Shown here piece after piece: positions 57,347 through 64,000 of a stretch of 64,000 bases of DNA. How positions within the stretch are numbered: the stretch's first letter is position 1; the number at the start of each line of letters is the position of its first letter. This stretch comes from Limisphaera sp. (GTDB lineage Bacteria; Verrucomicrobiota; Verrucomicrobiia; Limisphaerales; Limisphaeraceae), in the NCBI GenBank assembly GCA_025057755.1, contig JANWVC010000008.1, positions 224,724 to 288,723 of the forward strand, read 5' to 3'. The translations under genes and the position numbers were made by a program. The notes below the pieces were generated by a model. The model saw only the letters and a list, made by a program, of their open reading frames with translations, ran no database searches and was not told the origin of the DNA.

Positions 57347-57835
57347 ATGACCGCAAAATTTGGTAATGGAAAACGGTTGGTTGAGTCGTTTGTCATCGGC
57401 GCGGGCTTCACTTTACTTATCACCGGTCTGGCCAAGGCGTGGAGCGCAATTGGCCCTGCGCGTGCGTTGGATGTGGCGGAACCGATATTTGGTGTCCCGT
57501 TTCGGCAACTGATGTTGGGTGTAGGGCTGCTCGAGCTGTTCGTTGCGTTCTTTTGCCTGTTTACGGACGAGCGGCAATTCAGTCTGCTGGCGGTAACGTG
57601 GCTTGCGACAAACTTTGTCGTGTACCGGCTCGGACTGCTTTGGATCGGCTGGCGCCGGCCCTGTGGGTGTCTCGGCAACCTAACTGATATCTTGCATATC
57701 TCACCTGGCGTGGCTGACTTGATCATGAAGGTGGTGTTGGTCTATTTGCTCCTTGGCGGTTACGGGCTGCTGGTATGGATGTGGTGGCAGCGGCGCGCAG
57801 AAACGAGGAGACGGGCGTCTCTGACGAGCGCGTAG
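57347..57835 (+). CDS. MauE/DoxX-like redox-associated membrane protein
   Basis: A 162-residue protein with four hydrophobic helices: FVIGAGFTLLITGLAKAWSA, FRQLMLGVGLLELFVAFFCL, LLAVTWLATNFVVYRLGLLW and MKVVLVYLLLGGYGLLVWMW. Between helices 3 and 4 is RRPCGCLGNLTDIL, the Cys-Gly-Cys-Leu-Gly motif of the MauE/DoxX redox-associated group. Family members support disulfide or cofactor formation in the periplasm, as MauE does for methylamine dehydrogenase. The adjacent genes encode exported cysteine-rich proteins, so a role in their disulfide formation is a reasonable inference. Truncated copies lie at 53140 and 55332. Confidence 0.82.
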   Translation: MTAKFGNGKRLVESFVIGAGFTLLITGLAKAWSAIGPARALDVAEPIFGVPFRQLMLGVGLLELFVAFFCLFTDERQFSLLAVTWLATNFVVYRLGLLWIGWRRPCGCLGNLTDILHISPGVADLIMKVVLVYLLLGGYGLLVWMWWQRRAETRRRASLTSA

Positions 57836-57961
57836 TGGCGTGAAAGTGGTACTTTCTCAGTGCTGTGGTAATGGGTGAGAAAGAAGGTGGATCGGCAACT
57901 GTGTAGAAACGCAATGTTTGTGGGGTTCACTGCATAGTGGAGACATACGTTTGTGAATGCG

Positions 57962-59149
57962 ATGGTAGAGAAGGCGTGTACCGTGCAAGGTGTGAGCGGC
58001 AGGGTGACGGCAGGGTATGTGCTTAGAATGGCGATCGCGCTTCACGGGTTTTTGATGCACGTTAGCGCAATTGGACAAACCTGCACCGTCACTGGGGAGC
58101 TGGAGGCGATTTACCATGATCGGGCAGGTAAACCTGTGGGCAGGCAGACCACGAAATTTACTGTGTCTGTAGGGAGTGGGCGATGGTTGCTTAAATCTGA
58201 ATACGATCCGGAGTGGTTCTGGTTGGTCGGCTGCGACGGTGTGAATACCTATTCAGTGCTTGTTGATCCCAAGGCCCGGCATTTGCCTGCGCCAGCGACC
58301 GTTTTCCCTGGGGCTTTTCCGCGTGCTGCGTTTGACACGGTGTCCGTTCCGTGGCTGGCGTACTGCTCGTTCGGTTTCCTGGAGAATCCCACTAACAGGA
58401 ATCGAATTCCTTTATTATGGTTGCAGCCTCAACTCGATCCTTTGGCGCACGTGTGTTCCACCACGGTGAAGCAATTCAGGGAGCCACCTTATTTGCCTGA
58501 AGAAGTGGAATGGAGGACAAGTGCAGATGCCATTGCTTCGGCGGCGTCCAATCCCATGTTAAGAATTGAAGGCGCTTCCCCTGAAGAGCTGGCGAGGCGT
58601 CAGATAGACTACAAGACCGCAATTGCGACCAATAAGGTGTTGGGGAAATATCGCGTCCTAGCCTCGACAAATGTGAGTGGACAAACCCTTCCCCTGACTT
58701 TTGAACTGGAGGGTTACGGATATTTGTCGCCGGATCAACGAGAACGCATTTTGTCGGCGGTGGGAATGTCTCTCCCAGAAACGTTCCTTAACGTAAGATA
58801 CCTGGGGCGCGCCTTAGCGATTTCGCACGTACCGGAACCGCCGACACTTCCCGATCCGAGTATGCCTTTGTCTGTGAGCGATTATCGGCTTGCATGCAGG
58901 GAGGACGGAATTGAATACGTGTCATATCAAGCGCGGCGATGGAAAGAAAAAGTGGATGAAGACCTTGTACGTCTTTCGGAACAAAAAAGGCGCAGCCCTT
59001 CGAAGCAATCTAGTCAGTATATAGGCAGCTCGGGCATGCAAAGCATCTCCCGGGGTGTGATCTTTATGGTTCTTCTCATGCCATTACTTGTCTGGGCGGC
59101 GAGAAGGATTCGGAAAAAAGCCAGAAAACACAACAGTCATGGATCATGA
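57962..59149 (+). CDS. Exported protein with C-terminal membrane anchor (P4)
   Basis: About 395 residues from ATG 57962 (GTG 57953 also open). A signal (RMAIALHGFLMHVSAIGQ) is followed by TCTVTGELEAIYHDRAGKPV and TTKFTVSVGSGRWLLKSEYD, a beta-rich opening, then WLVGCDGVNTYSVLVDPK. Later Pro-rich and helical parts lead to a C-terminal helix SRGVIFMVLLMPLLVWAARR and basic tail KKARKHNSHGS. No recognised family. It ends in an ATGA overlap with the frameshifted C4 gene. Confidence 0.78.
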   Translation: MVEKACTVQGVSGRVTAGYVLRMAIALHGFLMHVSAIGQTCTVTGELEAIYHDRAGKPVGRQTTKFTVSVGSGRWLLKSEYDPEWFWLVGCDGVNTYSVLVDPKARHLPAPATVFPGAFPRAAFDTVSVPWLAYCSFGFLENPTNRNRIPLLWLQPQLDPLAHVCSTTVKQFREPPYLPEEVEWRTSADAIASAASNPMLRIEGASPEELARRQIDYKTAIATNKVLGKYRVLASTNVSGQTLPLTFELEGYGYLSPDQRERILSAVGMSLPETFLNVRYLGRALAISHVPEPPTLPDPSMPLSVSDYRLACREDGIEYVSYQARRWKEKVDEDLVRLSEQKRRSPSKQSSQYIGSSGMQSISRGVIFMVLLMPLLVWAARRIRKKARKHNSHGS

Positions 59150-59467
59150 AAAGACCACTATTCGTCATTCTTATGTGCAGCGTGATCCTGTCATTAGGGT
59201 TTTGCGATCTATGCGCAATGCATAGCAAACCCCAGTGTCGATACCTCGGGGTGTAAGAGTGGGTGTACCGAGGGAACGTGCCAAAACATCTCCTATTCGC
59301 CTCCTGGTGGTCAATGTGGTGAGGATCCCACGCCTTGCTCTAACCCGTTTACCTCAGTGAAGACCATTCAAACGGGTTCCTGTTTCCCCACAGCCGGTGG
59401 CGGCTGTCGGTGCGGAACGGCGGGACTAAGCACGTCTCATGTTACAACGTGCGGATGCAGGCCATAG
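59146..59467 (+). pseudogene. Cysteine-rich exported protein C4, single-base frameshift
   Basis: From ATG 59146 (ATGA overlap with P4) the frame reads MKRPLFVILMCSVILSL and then hits a GGG at 59197-59199. If one G is removed, the sequence continues GFAIYAQCIANPSVDTSGC, giving a complete signal peptide with a cleavage-like YAQC, and a mature part of about 84 residues with eleven cysteines (SGCKSGCTEGTCQN, GCRCGT, TTCGCRP) to the stop at 59465. As given, the product ends after 36 residues. A true frameshift, an assembly error or programmed slippage are all possible. Confidence 0.75.
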
Positions 59468-59928
59468 GTCCCGGCTTTTGGCAGTTTAGGCATACCTTAA
59501 AACTGTGGCGCGGGCGTGGTGGCGGAACAGATAGGGCAACAGCGATCTTTCTCATGAAGTTCTCACCTGTGTACTGGGCAGTTATGGATTTGTTCATTTG
59601 AAGATGGGTAGCTACTGCGCCGCAGCGGTGCAGTTCGCTAAAACCGCGGCCGGTAGGAATTGCTAAGAAACTGGTAAACGCGCACCCGCGGGGTGGAATT
59701 GGGGGACCGAGGTTTAGGGGAATGGCCAAGGTAATTTCCGTTACCGGCGAATTCGACGCAGGGCGAATCCCATGCCGTGTGACCCGAATACCGTGCGGCT
59801 GAGAGAGTTGATTCCGGTCGGGCAATCTGACAAACTAGGGTGTGTTGGCGGCATAAGCTGAGGCATGCGGTTTCACGCGGATGCGCGCGCACACGGAAGC
59901 GCGGCCGGTGTTTAAAGGCGCTAATGCG
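59468..59928. other. Gene-poor stretch before the pseudopilin-peptidase operon
   Basis: About 460 bases. Minus-strand frames here are open but have no recognisable sequence or start context. The promoter of the operon at 59929 should lie in the right part. Confidence 0.4.
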
Positions 59929-60729
59929 ATGGGGCGAGGTCTGAAATGTACCGAGGCAGGTGTGACGCGGCGGGACGTGGTGTTTTTGGTATTCTCCGTG
60001 TGCGTGCTAGCCGCCCTGGGGTGGAGAGCGCTTGGGGGTGGCGAGTTCCAGCGCACCTTGGCTTGCAAGTACAAGCTTGGGCGGTTGGGAGCGGCTTTCG
60101 CCCAGTACGCTGACGAGAATGCACGTGCGATCCCACCTGCTGCGCTTGAAACTGGCCGCGGCTACACGACATGGGACACGGTGCTCGGGCGGTATCTTGC
60201 AAATACCCGTGCTGGGGATGGCGCGGCAACGGGCTCGGAACTCATCCAGCGAACGGCAGCGGCGTTTCATTGTCCGTCGGATACCGAGCCGCGTGGCGGT
60301 GAGAAACCCCGAAGCTACTCGATGCCAATGTATGACGTAAAGAGGGAGGGTTGGCCGCCCGTGGTGTCGAGTCAGGGTGGGCTGGGGCTGTACTTGGACG
60401 CCGAACGGTTAAAGCTTGCGTGCGAGGCCGCACCGGTCGGGCTGCAGAGCTCGATCCCTTCGATCAGGATTTCGATGGTTCCCGACCCGGCTTGGACTGC
60501 GCTGCTTGTCGAGCGGGTTGCGATCCGTAACGTGCTTGGGACCCATGAGTTCGTGGTCACAGCTGGGCCGCGCGAACAATGGGCGGCTAAAACCATCGAG
60601 CTGGATAAATTCCATCGCGGTCGGCTCAACTATTTGATGTTGGACGGGCATGTCGAGCGGTTGAGCATACGCGAAAGTGGCGGTCATGCGGGCAACGGCG
60701 GGGTGTGGACAATCCGGCCTTGGGACTGA
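59929..60729 (+). CDS. Atypical pseudopilin-like protein
   Basis: About 266 residues (ATG 59881 also open). One N-terminal helix (RRDVVFLVFSVCVLAALGWR) lacks the Phe1/Glu5 prepilin pattern, but the rest resembles pseudopilins of this phylum: KYKLGRLGAAFAQYADENA, an AAFHCPSDTE strand, and near the C-terminus HRGRLNYLMLDGHVERL, the H-X-DG form. It may be a degenerate minor pseudopilin or a membrane-anchored relative that is not processed. It is followed after 3 bases by the S9-like gene. Confidence 0.72.
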   Translation: MGRGLKCTEAGVTRRDVVFLVFSVCVLAALGWRALGGGEFQRTLACKYKLGRLGAAFAQYADENARAIPPAALETGRGYTTWDTVLGRYLANTRAGDGAATGSELIQRTAAAFHCPSDTEPRGGEKPRSYSMPMYDVKREGWPPVVSSQGGLGLYLDAERLKLACEAAPVGLQSSIPSIRISMVPDPAWTALLVERVAIRNVLGTHEFVVTAGPREQWAAKTIELDKFHRGRLNYLMLDGHVERLSIRESGGHAGNGGVWTIRPWD

Positions 60730-60732
60730 ACA

Positions 60733-62508
60733 ATGAACCTCGGGCGTGGCAGGTTGAGCAAGTGGCTCGTGCACGGTCGTAAGCGGATCGGGCCAGCGAC
60801 TGCAGTGTGTGTGACCGCAATGTTTGCGACGCAGCTTTGTGCGGATTGGGTGGGTGTGCCGCGCAAGGCCGAAAGGCTTGCTGCCGAGTTCGCGTCAATC
60901 GGCGCGATTCAAGTTGACCCTGCCGTGGCCATAAGTGGCGCGGCTGACTTGCTCGGCGTGTTCCGGAGCACCGAAAACGGCGTGGGAATTTTCATTGTTG
61001 ATTTGAAGGACAAGTCCGAGCGCGTTCTGGCCCAGGCTTTGGATTCGGAGTATTACAGGAAGGCACGGGCTGCACGCATTTGGGGCTGGTCAACCGACGA
61101 TTCTCTTTTTGCGTACACTTGGGGCGACGAGCAGGAGAATTACACGCTGGTTATCTGCAATCGGACCGGTGAACAGCAGTTAGGGCGTGTGCCGCTACCT
61201 GACGGGCTCCGCGCTATGAAATGGCTCGGGCCGGACGCGTGCGCGTACATTGATTGGGCGACGAACCTTGTACATCTCAAGCGCAGTGGCACCGATTGGG
61301 AGCGCGCGGCAGTGTGGCGATTGCAGCCGGTCCCCGGGCGACCCGCATTAGAAGCTTTGGACGCCGACACCGTGGCAATCGGCTGGATTGGCGGAACCGA
61401 ACTTTGGCAGGTCGAGCTTGCCTCGGGCAAGACTGCGAAACTTTACACTGCGGCCCCGGGCAATTCTATTGATGCGGTTCGGTACGAGCCCGCTAGGCGC
61501 GCGTTTTTGGTCTCCGAAAGCGCGCGGCGCGCGACCAGATCCTCGTTGGTAAGGGTCTCGCGGACAGGTGCAGATTGGGTGCGCCACGAGCTCGGCCAGT
61601 GGCCGACCATACGCGCGGTAGAATGGTTACGCAACGGCGCGGGGTATGCGCTGCACATTCGCCAGGGCGAGAATAACTACTTGTTGATCAAGCCCGGGCC
61701 GTTCGAATCGGAGTCGATACATTTCAAGGGTGGGGGCGTGGTGGGTGTGGTTCCCGCTTCGGCAGCAGGTGCGGTTTACGCGATTGCCTCAGTGTCGAAC
61801 GAGCCGCCGGCCATTTGGGCATGCGACGGTGAGACCAAAACGCGGGTCTATTCACTAGAGGGAGGCGCAGGGAAAACCTTGAAATATCAACCGGTGCTGG
61901 TTGGGTGGGCGCCGTTCGACGGGCATAACGCGCGATTCGAGCTTGTGCCGCCAGCCGACTTTTCGCGAAGCAAAAAGTACCCGCTTGTCATTGGCCTGGC
62001 AAGTTACACGTGGTCGCCGGTCCCGCACGCAGTGTGCGCGCAAACGCTCGCGCGCGCTGGGGCGTATGTCGCGCTGAGCGGGTTCACATTCCGCGATGAC
62101 CTGCGCAGGGTCTCACTCGAACACGTCAACAACATCAACGCGATCTACAACATAATGGTGGCCAACCCGAATGTGGACGCCGACCGGGTGTTCTTGTTCG
62201 CGTTCAGTGGGAGCACAACCGCTGTGTGCGAGTTACTCAAGCAATATCCCGGCCGGTTCAAAGGTGTAATTTTGTTGCATCCGGCTGAGTTGCCGGAGCC
62301 GAAACCTGGTATGTGCGAGCGTGTCCTTCTGACCGCCGGGGTGGATGAAGACTGGACGAAGGAGAGAATCGCCGAATACCAAGAGGCGTTGTGCAAGGTC
62401 GGCATTCCGCTGGATGTGTATTTGCATGAGGCAGGGGGCCATATTGCGCGAGCGCAGCGCACGATGCGCGAACGGGCGGTGTTGATGGCAAAAGCGGTTT
62501 TCGACTGA
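60733..62508 (+). CDS. S9-family peptidase-like protein (propeller plus alpha/beta-hydrolase)
   Basis: A 591-residue protein. A signal-like segment (GPATAVCVTAMFATQLCADW) precedes an N-terminal beta-propeller (about 60-370) and a hydrolase domain. The likely catalytic triad is Ser492 (FAFSGSTTAV), Asp538 or Asp540 (AGVDEDW) and His570 (AGGHIARAQR). The nucleophile elbow is A-F-S-G-S, not the usual G-x-S-x-G, so activity may be altered. KKYPLVIGLASYTWSPVPHA and AGAYVALSGFTFRD match the fold. It lies 3 bases after the pseudopilin-like gene and 3 before the fusion gene, so the three should be co-transcribed. Confidence 0.82.
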   Translation: MNLGRGRLSKWLVHGRKRIGPATAVCVTAMFATQLCADWVGVPRKAERLAAEFASIGAIQVDPAVAISGAADLLGVFRSTENGVGIFIVDLKDKSERVLAQALDSEYYRKARAARIWGWSTDDSLFAYTWGDEQENYTLVICNRTGEQQLGRVPLPDGLRAMKWLGPDACAYIDWATNLVHLKRSGTDWERAAVWRLQPVPGRPALEALDADTVAIGWIGGTELWQVELASGKTAKLYTAAPGNSIDAVRYEPARRAFLVSESARRATRSSLVRVSRTGADWVRHELGQWPTIRAVEWLRNGAGYALHIRQGENNYLLIKPGPFESESIHFKGGGVVGVVPASAAGAVYAIASVSNEPPAIWACDGETKTRVYSLEGGAGKTLKYQPVLVGWAPFDGHNARFELVPPADFSRSKKYPLVIGLASYTWSPVPHAVCAQTLARAGAYVALSGFTFRDDLRRVSLEHVNNINAIYNIMVANPNVDADRVFLFAFSGSTTAVCELLKQYPGRFKGVILLHPAELPEPKPGMCERVLLTAGVDEDWTKERIAEYQEALCKVGIPLDVYLHEAGGHIARAQRTMRERAVLMAKAVFD

Positions 62509-62511
62509 ACG

Positions 62512-63873
62512 GTGAGCGCGCAAGGAACACGAGGTCGGCCAGCCGGGCCTAAAAGGCTCGGCCTGAGGGCCGTAGGCGCAGTGGCTGAATTGGCGCGTTC
62601 GACAGTTGTTCAAACCCTGTTCTGCTTGGTTGGGGGCGCGATTTTGCTCTGGCTGGGCTTGGCCACTACTGCCGAAGCGTTATCTGGCGCAACGGTCTAT
62701 AATCTGGTTGACCCGGTGTTCGGATTCCGCCTGGGATACGTTATGGGCATGTATGGTGTGCTCGAGCTTGTTGTCGGGTGCCTTGCATTGCTCCAGACGC
62801 GCACAGGATTGGGCCTGGTGGCTATGGCGTGGCTGGCAGCCAACCTGGGAATTTACAGGTTGGGCCTGGCGAGCATAGGGTGGGTTTTGCCCTATCATTG
62901 GGTCGCGCCGTTGGTGACACGGTGGGGTTTGCATGCGCAGGTTGCCGACCTGCTTTTGACAGCTTTCTTGGTATGCCTGCTGGTGGGCAGTTTGACTTTG
63001 CGGTTCGTACCCGAACGTGTTGGGCGGCCGGTGGCCTTTTACAAAATGCGCTGCCCGAGTTGTGAAGGTAAAGTTGGATTCCCAGCACATGGGGTGGGCC
63101 AGCAGGTTTCCTGCCCGCATTGTGCTGCTGCAATAACCTTAACTGCGCCGGATGCGACCGGGCCTCAGGGACCGGGTATCAACCCGCAGGCCTCCTTTAC
63201 CTTGGTCGAGCTTTTGGTCGTCATTGCAATCATAGGGATTTTGGCGAGCCTGCTTATGCCGGTGCTGACCAAGGGCAAAGACCGCGCACAGCGGATCGTG
63301 GACATCAACAATTTGAAGCAGCAGATCACAGCCACGCACCTGTATGCGGCCGATGGCGCGGGCGTGTTACCATGGCCAAATTGGGCTTTAGGAGATGCAC
63401 CGGACAGGCCCGGTTGGCTGTACAAGCTTGATCCCGCCGCCACAGGCCCGGCGAGGTTTAAGGTCGAGACGGGAGTGTTTTGGCCCATATTGCGAAATGC
63501 GAAGCTGTATTTCTGTCCGCGCGACGGGCCGCATGTGCCCAGGTTCACCGAACGGCCCCAGCGAATTTCAAGCTATGTGATGAATGGCGCGGTCATTGGG
63601 TATAACCGAACAAATTTTCCCCCTGCGCGCTTGGACGCATTCCGGCCTGATGATGTTGCATTTTGGGAAACAGACGAGAAATACCCTGACTATTTCAACG
63701 ACGGTGCGAGCTACCCGTGGGAAGGCGTAAGCGCACGGCATGATCTGGGCGCTATTCATGCAGCGTTTGGAGGGCAGGTCGGATTCATCAAGCTGGACCA
63801 ATGGTACCTCGAAGAAGCCAAACCGACCCGAAACCGGCTATGGTGTTACCCCGGCAGCGAAGACGGACGATAA
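62512..63873 (+). CDS. Fusion of MauE-like membrane domain, zinc ribbon and prepilin-type pseudopilin
   Basis: A 453-residue protein starting at GTG 62512. Residues about 35-165 form four helices in the MauE-like order (VQTLFCLVGGAILLWLGLAT; MGMYGVLELVVGCLALLQTR; MAWLAANLGIYRLGLASIGW), but the CGCLG motif is replaced by LPYHWVAPL. A zinc-ribbon-like CPSC...CPHC (Cys181, 184, 201, 204) follows. At residue 229 begins [20 protein letters not shown], a prepilin signal with Glu at position 5 and Ser228 as the cleavage -1 residue, then a pseudopilin body with LYAADGAGVLPWPNWALGDA. Cleavage would release a 228-residue membrane leader. The coding is continuous, so it is not a simple frame error. Confidence 0.88.
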   Translation: MSAQGTRGRPAGPKRLGLRAVGAVAELARSTVVQTLFCLVGGAILLWLGLATTAEALSGATVYNLVDPVFGFRLGYVMGMYGVLELVVGCLALLQTRTGLGLVAMAWLAANLGIYRLGLASIGWVLPYHWVAPLVTRWGLHAQVADLLLTAFLVCLLVGSLTLRFVPERVGRPVAFYKMRCPSCEGKVGFPAHGVGQQVSCPHCAAAITLTAPDATGPQGPGINPQASFTLVELLVVIAIIGILASLLMPVLTKGKDRAQRIVDINNLKQQITATHLYAADGAGVLPWPNWALGDAPDRPGWLYKLDPAATGPARFKVETGVFWPILRNAKLYFCPRDGPHVPRFTERPQRISSYVMNGAVIGYNRTNFPPARLDAFRPDDVAFWETDEKYPDYFNDGASYPWEGVSARHDLGAIHAAFGGQVGFIKLDQWYLEEAKPTRNRLWCYPGSEDGR

Positions 63874-64000
63874 CTTGAAGAAAACGCTGCTGGCGCTGCT
63901 TGATGCGCGACTTTGAAAATTTGCCCTGCTAACTACCAAGTGGACGTTCGCCCAGCTTTATGCGTAATCTCAGCGTCCGTCAGGTTTTGACCATTGGTTG
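63874..64000. other. End of window; possible short signal-peptide start
   Basis: A TTG at 63874 is followed by MKKTLLALLDARL-like codons and a stop at 63913, recalling the start of a signal peptide that has been interrupted, as in C2 and C4. The sequence is too short to judge; another array gene may follow outside the window. Confidence 0.3.

Overview
The window (about 57% G+C by eye) reads as a chromosome segment from a Verrucomicrobiota bacterium, most likely of the Limisphaerales/Pedosphaera branch. The evidence is a prepilin-like gene cassette of the type described as Verru_Chthon, many prepilin-type (F-T-L-[IV]-E) and Asn/Thr-rich exported proteins, an exported tricorn-type protease, a set of plant-polysaccharide enzymes, and a housekeeping core of bacterial type. 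The taxonomic call rests on pattern recognition, not on a database search. No rRNA, convincing tRNA, CRISPR array, insertion sequence or origin was seen.

Layout. 1-12.8 kb (+): three overlapping genes for pseudopilin-like proteins (the first cut by the window edge), then a 2439-residue exported subtilase with P-domain, LamG and PPC-like modules. 12.8-14.6 kb (+): a PfkB-family sugar kinase and a lipoprotein-type isoaspartyl methyltransferase. 14.7-22.3 kb (-): rpsT, dxr-cdsA, a tricorn protease homologue and an unknown 453-residue protein. 22.5-23.4 kb (+): a small membrane protein coupled to a YceI-like exported protein. 23.5-27 kb (-): pepP, a yqjK/yqjE/DUF883 trio, an acyl-CoA thioesterase and a P-II protein. 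27.5-32.5 kb (+): glyoxalase-like gene, folP-cdaA-cdaR-like-glmM (folate, cyclic di-AMP and cell-wall precursor operon) and L-lactate dehydrogenase. 32.5-39.7 kb: tgt, an MscS channel, a half-size TauE/SafE permease, pyrE, a pseudopilin and a radical SAM protein. 39.7-50 kb (-): carbohydrate genes, namely a decayed GH43 gene, a Tat-exported sugar isomerase-like protein, and a tightly coupled operon of rhamnosidase, BNR/sialidase-like protein, DUF3826-like protein and pectate lyase, suited to rhamnogalacturonan or pectin.

The accessory part is 51.6-63.9 kb (+). It holds a tandem array of what look like repeated cassettes. Each has an exported protein with a C-terminal membrane anchor and basic tail (called P here), usually coupled or overlapping with a small exported cysteine-rich protein (C), plus intact and broken copies of a MauE/DoxX-like redox membrane protein. 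Four P-C pairs can be seen. Two of the four C genes are broken (one in-frame stop, one frameshift), one P gene is a remnant, and chimeric P/MauE scraps and a repeated upstream element lie between them. The array is followed by a three-gene operon: an atypical pseudopilin, an S9-type peptidase with a degenerate nucleophile elbow, and a fusion of a MauE-like domain, a zinc ribbon and a prepilin. This array and the fusion are the best candidates for an undescribed system. A working idea is redox-assisted export or maturation of disulfide-rich peptides linked to pseudopilins; that function is inference.
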